64,000 nucleotides of DNA from Hordeum vulgare subsp. vulgare. Taxonomy: Eukaryota > Streptophyta > Magnoliopsida > Poales > Poaceae. The notes under the pieces were generated by a model. That model saw only the letters and a program-made list of their open reading frames with translations. It made no database searches and had not been told where the DNA came from. The first letter of the stretch is position 1. Every line of letters begins with the position of its first letter. The stretch is taken from NCBI RefSeq assembly GCF_904849725.1, contig NC_058521.1:560004176-560068175 (forward strand). Reading direction: 5' to 3'. Made by a program: the position numbers and the translations under genes. Positions 32,034 through 42,859 of this stretch are shown in pieces.

Positions 32034-34346
32034 TCAAACCCAATATGAGGCACTTACCTGGTGCGGGCCTCCAGGCGCTCCAAGTCGCCGCACACTACGC
32101 GGGCTGACTGCTCCACCTTGGACCGGCTGCTGGAAAACAGTGACACCAGCTCCGGGACACCGGTGAGCGCAGTGTTGGCGGGCAGACGCGCGCGCGCCGA
32201 ATTGGCCACCCGCCATGACTTCATGGGCCGGCTCCCGGCCCGGCCTCCAGCTCCCGGCGCAGCTCGACCGTGGTGGGGGACGACGATGGCACCGGCTCCA
32301 GGTGCCGTCTCGGCGGCCGGCTCTGCCATTATCCTGTCGGCGCTGCCTCCTCAACGGGAGGTGGATGGGCCGCATCCATGGCCACCCCTGGCACATCATG
32401 GGCCGCGTCCAGCATGTCCAGGATCAGTTCCTGCGCGTGGGGCGCCGCCTCGGCCCTAGGGGAGTCGGGGATCGTCTCCAAGTCCACCGGCGCCGAAGCA
32501 TCCGGCTCGGAGGGCTGGGCCCCCTCAGCCCTCGGGGCATGCCTCGGAACCGCCTCGCTATCCGGCTCCTCCATGCGAGTATGCGCGGAGGGGTCATATC
32601 TAGCCTTCGCACGCTGCTCCGCCGGTCTCTCGGCCCGGCTTGGGCGAGACTGACCCTCGGCCATCTCCCCCGCGACCGCGTCCCACTTGCGCTTGGACTG
32701 CTCCTCAAACTCCCTCTGGGCAGCATCGGCTGCTGCCCAGCCAGTCCACTCGGCTGCGGAGGAAGTGTATTCCTCCACGTCCTCCGCCTCCCTATCGAGC
32801 AAAGTTCTTAAGGAACAAAGCTTCCCACAAGATAAACGAAGAAAAGGGGGAGGGAATCTTACCCCGCGAACAAGGGCACCTGCCTCCTGCCGGCACCACG
32901 ACGCTTCTTGGTGCCGCCTGCCCATGCTCCGGCTGGAGGGCCCGGCGCCGGCCGCTTAGGAGCCGGCCTGGATGCTGTGGCACCGTTGCCCTTCCTCCCG
33001 GGCCCCTTGTCAGCGGCGGTTGCCCCGGCCCTTTGATGCCGACCGCGCGTCAGTGGCGGGCTGGTAACCTCCTCCACCCCGTCGGAGTCCTCCTCGAAGG
33101 CTGCATCAGAGAAGAATGAGGGAGTCTCGTCGTCATCCGTCCAGTCTGCGACGGAGGGCCGCGGGTACTCACCAGACGTCTCTGTCCCTTCCGACTCCAG
33201 GGCATTCTCCGAGCCCGCGGAGGAGTCCGAGCCGGACTCAATCACGCCCTCGTCCTCAATCTCTGAGGCGTCGGACACATCCACGTCGGGAGCGGGAGGA
33301 CGGAGGGATCCCTACAACTTCTCGAACATCTACGAAAAAGGATTCGACCGCCGGCTCAGCAAGACGGTCGGTTGTAAGACGAACATCGAAGAACAAAGAA
33401 ACCACTTACCATTGGAGGCGGACGGGACATGTTGAAGGGGGTCATCCCCCACGACCAGTTCCCGCTGTCGTCCATGCGGGCGGTGGAGATCAGGTTCACC
33501 CTTCACGCTACCGCGCCGGGGGTGAACCTCTTGGTGGACAACCTACAAGGATCATACCGGCCGCTCATCTGGCAGACCAGATGTGGCCGCCTCTGCAGCG
33601 GCAGGATCCGGCGGGTCACCATGGTGGTGAACAGGTCGCGGCCGAGGAGGCCGCTCTTCTCCAGGATATCGAGGTGGGCACCTCGGGAATCGGCTTGGGG
33701 GTCCTTGCCGCCCAGTTCAACTTCGTCGGAGGGTCGATGTTGAACGGGGGCATGTTGAGGGCGTCCTGGGCGGGGTCGGCGTTCTTCACGTAGAAGAAGC
33801 CCCTCTGCCACTGCTTGATGGACTACTGTAGCGGCATCTGGGGGAAGCCCGACTTCGAGCGGTGATGCACCAGCGCGGCTCCGCACGGCGTCATCAGCGC
33901 GGTCCGACGAGCTTCTCCACCTCGGACTTCTCCATGGCGATGGATTGGTGCTTGAAGAAGAACAAGCTGCGCCAGAGGTCGACGCGGGGCTCGATCCCCA
34001 CAAAGCCCTCGCACAGGATCACAAAGGCCGACAGCTGCAGTATGGCGTTCGGCGCCAGGTGATGCGGCTGCATGCCAAAGAAGCGAAGCCACTCGGAGAA
34101 GAAGGTGCTGGCCGGAAGCCCGAAGCCTCGGTAGAAGTGCTTGTTGAAGACCACGACCTCTCCCACGGCAGGTGTGGGAGCGATCTCGGCGCCGGGGATT
34201 CGCACCAGCACCTGAGAGGCTGGGGGCAGCAGCCGATGATGGCGGAGCGCCTTGATGTGGCCTTCGCAGATCTCGCTGCCCAGCCAGGCTCCCTACGATG
34301 AGGCCTTCTGCGACGAGGACTTTTTGGAGGTGGAGCCGCCGGCCAT
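32034..34346 (-). pseudogene. Antisense accessory gene of the Tat-like element (gypsy 'Transposase_28'-type), broken, with introns
   Basis: The minus-strand gene starts MAGGSTSKKSSSQKASS at 34,346. A TAG follows at 34,293-34,295, and then a domain in the same frame with VVVFNKHFYRGFGLPAS, FGMQPHHLAPN and LCEGFVGIEP. This is the pattern of the putative gypsy-type transposon domain (PF04195), recognised from memory. After 33,894 the reading shifts frame several times (GFFYVKNADPAQ at about 33,790). A consensus intron is visible at 33,312-33,409 (GTAAGT to TTGTAG); further donors are GGGTAAG near 32,860 and CAGGTAAGT near 32,053. The exons between are acidic and rich in serine (33,284-32,859) or coiled-coil-like and rich in glutamate (about 32,760-32,350). 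Stops and frameshifts make it a pseudogene. Confidence 0.6.
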
Positions 34347-34903
34347 GGCTGCGGGCGGCTAAAGCTCGAAAGGGCTGGTGGCTCTGCAGCGACAAAGGCA
34401 AGGAAAATGAAGAAGGCGAGCTCTTTGTCTCTGGGCTCAGGGAGGAAGAGAGCATCGATGCGGGGCGAGAAGGGGGGCGAATGGCCTCCTCGGAACCCCC
34501 GCATCCCATTTAAATCCCACGAAGCGTCGTGGGGAGGGGATCCGGTGCGCGCGGGACCCCCACTAACCCCGTGTATTACGGGCGGTAACGCTTCCCTAAT
34601 CCCAACCGTCACGGAGTAAATCCGCAGAGGATCTCTCGCGCGGAGGCCGAGGGGGCGTTGTGGCGGGAACCAGGGCCCTGGCCCGGTCCCGTCACCAGTA
34701 ATCACCATCATTACGTCAGGCAGGGCCTGGCACGTGGCGCCTTCTGGGCGACCTACGACGAAGCCGAGGCGTCGCCTCGAAGCCAACCGGTCTCGGAGCC
34801 AGCGCTCCCCGTCACGAATAGCGGCAAACATACCAAGACAAATCATCAAGCCGGTGAGGCCGCCCGTCCACAGACGGTAGGCCTCTCCAGCTTCGGGGAC
34901 TAC
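34347..34903 (+). other. Spacer and PPT before the Tat-like 3' LTR
   Basis: No gene is supported. The stretch ends in CTTCGGGGACTAC (34,891-34,903), the PPT typical of grass gypsy elements. It could contain the promoter of the antisense gene, but I cannot point to a convincing TATA box. Confidence 0.6.
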
Positions 34904-35938
34904 TGTCGGGGGGATAACCCCGGGGTAGGCTCATCAAGCCTGCTCCATCATTTCCTGCCCAAAGGATATGAACAAGTTCAGCTTCCCAAGGCCCAAGTCT
35001 TCTGACCGGCCAGGCCGCGCCTACCGGCTGGAGGACGAGGCGGCCATCTCTTTGGACGGCCAGGCAACCCCTGCCGGCTAGAGTCGAGACGACAACCTCT
35101 TCCTGACCGGCTTGATCAAGCCGGCCGGCTGGGAGCGAGGCGGCCGTGCCCCAGCCGGCTGGCCAAGCAGGCTAGCCGGCCAGGGATCACAAGTCACATC
35201 AAATCGTAGGTCAGGATGAGATTAAAGGTAGCTACACGTCAGCAAAGGTACTGGATCGGAGTGTCCGACAGGTACGAGCGTCGGCGGCCACGCCGCTGAC
35301 CTACCCCGGCTCTGATCCATCACCTAGCATAGTGTCGGACCGTCACACTCCCACTCCATTACTGCACTCGGCATGGGGAACAGTGGAGGCAGTCGTACTA
35401 CCTGCCCATGACGAATCTCGTTGGACGACGCTCGACGTACAGCGCGTGCTGCGAGAGCTTCATTGGCCAGCCGACGGGTCCCACAGCCAATCGAGACCAT
35501 GCAGTCGGCGGGCCCAAGTGACAATACAAGACTCTCATGGGCCCCTGGTCAGCCAGCGAGGCTGCCAGCCGGGTCCCACTCTTGTACCCTTTATCCATAT
35601 TGTAGGCCGGTGGGTTCGTCTATAAAACCCCCCGGCCACCCTCCATGCAGGGGGGTCGAACACTTCACATCCACCAACCACATAGAGAGAGGCAGAGACG
35701 AGCCGGCTGCTCCCCTCTTCCGCCTCCGAGCACAGCTCCAGGAGCGACATTGTAACCCATATATATACATCAAACACTCCGGCAGGATTAGGGGTCTTAT
35801 CTCTATGGAGAGCCCTGAACCTGGGTACATCGTGCGTTCCATGCTTGTACCAACCTCGTTCCCAGCGCCCTCCTTTGTCCCTTCGGTTCTCACCGACTTT
35901 AGCCTACCTATGGCATATGTTGTGAGTATTCACTAACA
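34904..35938 (+). repeat. Tat-like 3' LTR
   Basis: This 1,035-bp LTR starts TGTCGGGGGG and ends CACTAACA. The middle is dense in GCCGGC/ACCGGC words (about 35,010-35,190). A TATA box, CTATAAAACC, is at 35,620-35,629. No second copy is present in the window. Confidence 0.75.
35620..35629 (+). promoter_or_regulatory. Tat-like LTR TATA box
   Basis: CTATAAAACC occurs in a GC-rich context in the last third of the LTR. Confidence 0.55.
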
Positions 35939-36275
35939 ATCCCCTTGCCTCGGAATGTGGGATGCTAGCACGCATCTCCACCTCGACGAATCCCTGCCCA
36001 CCAATGGGGAGGAGAGCTCAGCTAGCTCAGGAAGAGCAAGGTGAACCTACCCCGATGAGGCCCCTCAGCAGGTTACATGCAAATAACTTTCACAATTTGA
36101 TTCACAACTACGGAGTTGAGAATATTTCCGGCTCGCATATACCGTCCAATTGGGATATCTCTCGTCCAAGTGAAAGTGATGCAGGAAAAAGCTCCTCGTG
36201 GCATCGTATCACCATCATTTTTACCATTATCATCTATCCTAGTCTGATCCTTACTTATGTCGTGATTTAGAGAAA
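35939..36275 (+). other. Unassigned repeat-like sequence
   Basis: No gene is supported. The style (GAATCCCTGCCCACCAATGG, acidic or proline-rich frames) suggests an old gypsy leader or gag piece into which the CACTA element inserted, but nothing is diagnostic. Confidence 0.3.
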
Positions 36276-36639
36276 CACTAGTGCATAAAAGCCTAGCTAT
36301 GGCGTGGCCAAAAGGGACCTGCTAGCGTGGACACCCGACGCCACCAATATGGCGCCACTTTTAGAATATAGTGGTGGCATTGGAGAAACGCCAACATTAT
36401 TTGGAATACCTATGATGTTGGACAGATTTGCACACCAACACTGTCATATTTAGCTAATAAAAAATACAACCAACTTCACAAACGAAATGTTTCAACAATT
36501 CACAAAAGATGCTAAATGTTTAAGCTATTCACAAAAGATGCTACCAGCTCCACAAACTAAATGTTTCACGAAATTCAAAAAAGAAAAGTACCGATCTTCT
36601 CACTCTACTATGTATCATTTTTTCACCTCTCAACACTAT

Positions 36640-36933
36640 CTAGTTTTTTGTAAGGACTGACTTAAGATGACAAAGATTATTCGTATTCATGCCCCCATCC
36701 ATCATGTAATGGGCTTTCTCCGTCTTCAATTGAATGTTTTCAGACTTCAGGACTTCTATCTCCTTCTTGTAATGACTTATGTCACTCCTTAGAAACTCGA
36801 GACTGCAAATCTTATGCATTACAATAGCATTGCCATCGATTATCTTGTCCCTCTCCTTCTTCAAGGAAGCATTAAACTCCTCCAGGGCGTTGACACTACT
36901 CTCATGTGACACGATTATCTCGTGATTGAGCAC
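36640..36933 (-). pseudogene. Coiled-coil ORF remnant inside the CACTA element
   Basis: The 97-codon frame is rich in Glu, Lys, Leu and Ile with a heptad-like pattern (KKEIEVLKSENIQLKTEK) and looks like a coiled coil. The frame is also open a little upstream of the first ATG. It may be the tail of a CACTA accessory protein or of a captured gene. No catalytic motif is visible, and expression is unknown. Confidence 0.35.
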
Positions 36934-37190
36934 GTCGACGTCACATGTCTTCTGCTCTTTGGGTGCTGGAGAAGGTGGAGCTGGTAGTACGTATGCCTCG
37001 CAAGGGTTTCAAAACATCAACAATTAATTAATGGTTACATATATTGATGATTGCAATGTGCTCATGCATGTTTTTTTGTAATAATTATCTGGTTGGTGCT
37101 CACTTCGTCTTTATCTTTGGGAAACACCGACCAGTGCTTAGAGGAGCCTTCCCAGATGCTAGAGTTCACCATGATGTAGCATTAAAAATG

Positions 37191-37700
37191 TGAAACTAAT
37201 TATGAGTGTGTTGTCTGCATAAAAGGAAGAGGCAGATCAATTATATAGATACCTATTTTTTTCCTATACCACTTTGAAATCTTGATAGATAAATAATCAC
37301 ATAGATGGGATTTGTTAATTCAATCTCACTGCCAAAGAAGAACTAAGTTTTTACAAATGTGTAGATGAATTTATTTAGCTTTTGCATATTTTACTATCAT
37401 GTTTCCAAATGAGAAACTAATTATGAGTGTTGTGGCTGCATAAAAGGAAGAGACATATCAATTATGCAGATACCTATTTTTTCCTATACCACTTTGAAAG
37501 ATTGATAGATAAATAATCACAAAGATGAGGACTTGTTAATTCAATCTCATCAAAACTTATCAAATACATGTCAAAGAAGAACTAAGTTTCTACAAATGTG
37601 TAGATGACTATTTTTAGCTTTCGCCTTTTTTACTATCATGTTTCCAAATGAGAAACTAATTATGAGAGTGCTGGTTGCATTATACAGTTACATTTGCTTC
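37191..37700. repeat. Tandem repeats of about 220-240 bp in the CACTA element
   Basis: The block beginning GAAACTAATTATGAG occurs at 37,192, 37,413 and 37,652. The intervening sequence (GCATAAAAGGAAGAG, CTATACCACTTTGAAA, TTGATAGATAAATAATCAC) is repeated in the first two units, and the third is partial. Confidence 0.8.
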
Positions 37701-38322
37701 CAAACTATGTAGACTTAAGAAACACCTACATTTTCTCCTCTGAATTTTCTAGAACAAACCTAGAACCCTAAGAAACACCTACATTTTCTAAAATGTGATG
37801 GATGCATAAAAATGATGTAGTCGTCATCTGCATTCCTAAAACATACTAGAACCGCATGACCTCTGTAAGAAACATCTCCTAAGATTGGCTAAATTTGGAA
37901 GCTACAATACTTCTTCACATACCTCTTTGGATATGACATGGCGAGCGACGTCGGCGGGGTGGCGTCGGGCGAGGCGGCGTTTCAGGTGTGGCGACGCGAC
38001 AACGGGCGGTGTCGAGCAGGGCGTTGGGTGGGGCAGCATTTCCGGCGGGGCGGCGGCGGGGATCGAGAGGTGGACGAGGGGGTTGGGGCTCGAGAGTGTG
38101 GGGAGTAGGGCACACGGCGGGGATTAGACAAATTAGTGCTCGCATGGGTCTAATGGGCATAATGTGAAATACCGGCGCTAATGTCCAATACCAACACTAA
38201 TCAGATAGTTATGGCGTTCAAATTTGTTCAATGACAACACTATTTGAAAATATTAGTGCCAACATTGGTGAGAAATGGCGCACCACTAACAAGAGTTGTG
38301 GCTAGACATTTCTCCACTAGTG

Positions 38323-38899
38323 AAATAAAATTTTAGTTTTGCTTTGCTTAGAGTGTTTTCTTAGAGATCTATCTATCCTTGCAATCGAGTGTGAGGGTTA
38401 TATAATAAAGATTAGTTTGATCTTCCTTGCTTTACTCTCATGCATCAATCATAGCAATGAAAGAAAATAAATAGAGAAATCATATGCTAATCCCATGGGG
38501 AGTAATGACTTCACATACAGAAAGTATGATAGATAAAAGTTGTTGGAGTAAATAAACATAGCATTAGTCACTGATATAACCTATCAATATTATCATAAAG
38601 GAGAGGAGATTCACATACAAATATACTATCCTGTACATCTTTTATGATTGTGAGCCCCCACAAATAATATATAATGATCGAAGTGTTGATGCTGGACAAG
38701 GAAGACATCGTAATGGTTATGTTTGTTTACATTCACATAGAAGTTATATTGTGATGGATCCTCTAACATGTGATGCTTGCTTTAGATCCTTTGCTAGCCT
38801 AAAAATTCACACTAAGTAGAGATACTACTTGTGCATCCATAACCCTTAAACCCAGTTTCTTGCTATGAGAGTCCATCATACCTACCTATGGATTGAATA
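38323..38899. other. AT-rich intergenic sequence
   Basis: No gene or classifiable repeat is seen. It continues the pre-CACTA target sequence after the duplication. Confidence 0.5.
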
Positions 38900-40275
38900 A
38901 GATCCTTCAAGTAAGTTTTCATCGATGCACACAGGAATAAAAATTGCTCTTAGACATGTATGATCTTTTATTATAAGGGAAAATATGCTTTGTACGATCT
39001 TGTGATGGCAAAGAAATAAAAATGACACACTCCATAATATCATAAGGGGCAATATAAAGTGCCCAATTAGCTTGTAGGGCCCATGCAGGTGCCATGCCCA
39101 CCCCTCTTCTCCTATAAGGTGTGTTTGACCTAGAAAAAAAATCAAGAGGATACTTTCGGGACAAAGTGTCGCCGTCTTGAGGCGAAAACCTTGGAGAGAC
39201 CCTTTTGCTCTCAAGTAGAGAGATTCTGCTAGGGAAACTTCCCTCCGGGAGATGGTGATCAAAGTCACCGTCATCACCAACGCTTCATCCTTCATGGGAG
39301 GACCAATCTTCATCAACATCTTCACCATCAACATCTCATCTCAAACCATAGTTCATCTGTTGTACTCAATCTTTGTCTCAAAACCTCAGATTGGTACATG
39401 TGGGCTACTAGTACTCTTGATTACATCTTGTACTTGATGCTAGTTGGTTTATTTGGTGGAAGATCTTATGTTCAAATGCTTAACATCGTTATTACACCTA
39501 TGCTCTTGAACATGTTGATGATGTGTGAGTAGTTACTTTTTTCCTGAGGACATGGGAGAAGTCTTATTATAAGTAATGTGAAGTTGCTATTTGTTTGATA
39601 TTTTGATGATATGTATGTTGTTTCTTCCTTTAGTGGTATCATGTGAACATCGAATACATGACACTTCACCATATTATGGGCCTAAGGGAAGGCATTTTGG
39701 AGTAACGAGTAGATGATGAGTTGCTAGAGTGACAGAAGCTTAAACCCTAGTTTATGCGTTATTTCATAAGGGGATGATTTGGATCCACACGTTTCATGCT
39801 ATGGTTAAATTTATCCTAATTCTTTTTTTGTAGTTGCAGATGCTTGTGCGAGGGGGTAATCATAAGTGTGTTGCTTGTTCAAGTAATAACAACACCTTAG
39901 CGTTGGTCCACCTGCATATCAAATTGTCAAAGTAACGAATGTATGTGAATCAACTCAACATGATGAACATGACTACACAGAAATTCCCATGTGTCCTCGG
40001 AAGCGCTTGCTTCATATAAGAGTACTTTTAGGCCTGTCCTTTGCTATAAAAAAGATTGGTCTATTTTGCAGCAAACTTTTCTACTATTGTTACTTGTCAC
40101 TTGTTACAAATTATCTTGCTACAAAACTATCAATCATTGTTACTCAAAACACTTGCAGAGAATACCATGCTGAAACTGCTTATCCTTTTCTTCTGCTCCT
40201 CGTTGGGTTCGACATTCTTACTTATCAAAAGGACTACGATTGATTCCCTATTCTTGTGGGTCATCACTTACTAAG
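38900..40275 (+). repeat. Decayed Ty3/gypsy LTR fragment
   Basis: The series CACCAACGCTTCATCCTTC, GAAGCTTAAACCCTAGTTTA, CCCATGTGTCCTCGGAAGCG and TTGGGTTCGACATTC, ending CTTGTGGGTCATCA, follows the 3' half of an abundant Triticeae gypsy LTR that I recognise from memory. The usual PBS (TGGCGCC) does not follow, so it is a truncated relic. No coding frame is credible. Confidence 0.6.
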
Positions 40276-40379
40276 GAAGGCTTGACTAGGGATGCTTTAA
40301 AGAAGAATAAATTGTCACATGAAAAGAGCAAATGAGATACCCCGACATTTTCCTAGTAGTTTTGAATTCAGGTAGACCC

Positions 40380-40480
40380 CTGGCTATATCTATTCAACAT
40401 AATAGACATAGCATCTGCAACCGACAAAAATAGGTAAGATGAGAGAGAATCACCTTGCATAATGCCCAGGCCGTGTTGAA
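40380..40480 (-). pseudogene. LINE reverse-transcriptase scrap
   Basis: The minus strand around 40,464-40,405 reads GIMQGDSLSSYLFLSVADAM, matching the GLRQGDPLSPYLF block of non-LTR reverse transcriptases. It is too short to be functional and lies just outside the left edge of the ZIP duplication. Confidence 0.6.
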
Positions 40481-41921
40481 GTGAAGGGATCGATGAGTCT
40501 TGACCACTAAACTGAATAACATACTTTACCTAGGAAACACAAGTCATGATCCATTAAATCCAACAAATAAGAGAAGCCCAATGGTTGAAACATGCCTATC
40601 AAAATACTTAGTTTCTCTAACACGGAATTCTATTTTAAATCATGTATCTGTAACAAGTGTACATCTTGGTTTATTTTGGAAAAAGCTTACAATGATTTTC
40701 ATTCTTATCTTAGTCATGCCCTTATGATGTTTTTTAGTTCTTCAGCAACTACGTATTGTAATAGTGACATTGTTCCCATTTAAGGACCTAACATATCAAA
40801 TAAAAGGCTTCAAAATATACAATTTAGTTTCAATATCTATGGCACCTCAGATGATTTTGACGTGCCCCAGGTTGAAATCTAGTGGCATGTGGCCTTGATG
40901 CTATATGTGCTTCAAATCAAGATTTGTGCTCCTAATTTTTGTAAAGTAGCCCTTTTTAGAATTAAAAATGATTCAACACGTGATTTTGTTTACAAATACA
41001 CAACGGAAAAATAATTTAGAACAAATTAAGATATGTTAGCGAGTTGTAGTTAGATCAAAGAAGGAACATGACAAGTTGAAGAATCCTAGCATAGTACTCA
41101 CCATGTCATCTATTTGTCTTATCTGCTAACACCAATGACAACTATTTTGTGATTGTGAAGGCTAATCAATTGCCATCGAAGAATTGGCTACTCAAGCACA
41201 CACTGCACTTTTAGTCTTTGATGAACTTTGGAAGAATTTAAGCCAATGGCAAATGTGCTTGAAATCTTACAATACTTGGTCTAGATGCTAAATGTGGTTC
41301 AGTCAAGGATTTCCACCACCAATGGACCAAGACGGTGAATGCTTTAAAAAAACCAACATTGCCACTTGTTTTAGGTACATGATTGATAGACCTTTTAAAG
41401 AAACTAAAATTAGATGCGTTGCCAAGTTCATAATGGATAAAATGAAAGCATAAGATGAATTGGGTACTCTTATGTTAGCGCTGACCCTACAAGCACTATA
41501 TTGTTTTAGTTTTTCATATCTGATTCCATAAATGACGACATTTTAGTTCATTTGAGGCCCGTTGTTGTCCAAGAAATGGCTTGAATACTGGATTCCCATA
41601 CGGTGCTCAATGTACTTCATGTAGATGTCTATGCGGTTCACATGGCGCTAATGCGTGGTCCAATCAGGACTTACCACAAAATTGTGATAGTTTTAAAACT
41701 TATCCGACATGCGACTTTTTTTATAAATATATGTTTGGAAATATAATTAGTCATAAATATTTCAAGCCAGTCGTGCTACCGAGTTTGCAACTCGATCGAG
41801 TTGACGCCGCGTGAATTGAGTACTGTTATGCTATAGGGTACAGCCTGCGATCATTTCAATGTTTTGCTGGTTTTATATAGTTCGTATGTTTGTTTTGGAA
41901 AATGACGACACTCTTGCTCAT

Positions 41922-41931
41922 GTGTCGACAC
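41922..41931. promoter_or_regulatory. ZDRE 1 upstream of ZIP-A (F-bZIP site)
   Basis: GTGTCGACAC is an exact match to the zinc-deficiency response element RTGTCGACAY, bound by Arabidopsis bZIP19/bZIP23 and their cereal orthologues. It lies about 930 bp before the ZIP-A ATG and is conserved in unit B. Confidence 0.75.
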
Positions 41932-42160
41932 AATTCATGCCGTTGAGGAGATGCCTTCTCACCAAATAAATTGCAATTGTCTTCGTCGATGCACCGCTAC
42001 CTTCTATCTGATTATTGATGCTTGGATGCCCATCCCTGCATGGCACCGTGAGGCCTTGGAGGGAACCCTTGATCTAGAGACTAGAACTGACAGGTGTGAA
42101 CCTGAGATAACCGAGATGAGAATGTGAAAACAGTGTATCATGTCATGCCATGCGCTCACG

Positions 42161-42170
42161 GTGTCGACAC
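42161..42170. promoter_or_regulatory. ZDRE 2 upstream of ZIP-A
   Basis: This is a second exact GTGTCGACAC, about 690 bp before the ATG and 239 bp from ZDRE 1. Two sites per promoter is the arrangement known for strongly zinc-responsive ZIP genes. Confidence 0.75.
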
Positions 42171-42336
42171 CCAACATCTCAACCATATTTCTTTTTAGCT
42201 AGAACGATCCTAGATCAGATCTCGGGAAGGGCGTGTCTGATGCCATATATTATATTCCATACTATATTATGTGTCACCGGATACAACGAGTTATTGGTTG
42301 CGGCGAGAGGGGCTTTGACCTGCTTCACGCATGTGT

Positions 42337-42337
<1 letters not shown>

Positions 42338-42391
<54 letters not shown>
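42338..42391. repeat. (GT)n(GA)n microsatellite
   Basis: A compound dinucleotide run in the ZIP-A upstream region. A shorter, altered version is in unit B at about 56,632-56,700. Confidence 0.9.
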
Positions 42392-42794
42392 CGCTAGCTA
42401 AATTCATTAACCCTTGATGCATTCCCCAGTAATCTACCGGAGTAAAGTGCAAAGTGAAGGGAGAAACGGACAGGTGCTAGCTGCATGTGCATGGTGATCT
42501 TGGAGACAGAAATGGTGCGAGACCAACCTGAGAAAGTGCATTGATGGTTGATGATTGAGAAAGTGGATCGATGATTGTTGAAGGACAAAGTTGTGAGTGC
42601 ATATATCAAGGAAAAGGTTGGATAATGTATGTTTCGTTTGGACTTTGCACTTTTCTAGTTAAGGTTTTGTCCCTGTTTACTAGTTCCACGCTGAGTGCGG
42701 AAGTGCTTGCACTACTAGTATGATTCATGTTGACACATATATAATGTCAATTCTATTTTCCAGTTCATACCCTGATCATATCCAGACTCCAGAG

Positions 42795-42802
42795 CTATAT
42801 AT
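42795..42802 (+). promoter_or_regulatory. ZIP-A TATA box
   Basis: CTATATATG lies 58-65 bp before the ATG. The sequence from here to the ATG (CAGATCACCATTCTTTCGATCC) is conserved with ZIP-B, as expected for core promoter and 5' UTR. Confidence 0.6.
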
Positions 42803-42859
42803 GCGTGCCTACGTCGCCTCCTGCAGATCACCATTCTTTCGATCCCAAGGACTAAAACC

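Larger units (their letters stand above)
31930..35938 (+). mobile_element. Tat-lineage-like Ty3/gypsy element, 3' part with LTR
   Basis: A PPT and an LTR at the right end give plus-strand orientation, but gag and pol are absent: the left edge is truncated at about 31,900-32,000. The interior is GC-rich and carries a gene on the opposite strand. Antisense accessory ORFs in this position are known for Tat-lineage elements such as Grande and RIRE2. Which family this is cannot be decided by reading alone. Confidence 0.65.
36276..38322. mobile_element. Non-autonomous CACTA transposon, complete
   Basis: The terminal inverted repeats start CACTAGTG at both ends and stay similar for about 22 bp (AAA.G.CTAGC shared). 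The 3-bp duplication AAA lies at 36,273-36,275 and 38,323-38,325. Subterminal regions repeat short words around GGCGCCA and CCAACATT. There is no transposase frame in 2,047 bp, so it depends on a partner. The interior carries a coiled-coil frame, tandem repeats and a GC-rich block (37,930-38,110). Confidence 0.88.

Noticed and set aside
33116..33793. 225-codon plus-strand frame in the Tat-like region
   Set aside because: It overlaps the antisense gene whose minus-strand reading has a domain and introns; the plus frame is low-complexity Arg/Pro/Ser.
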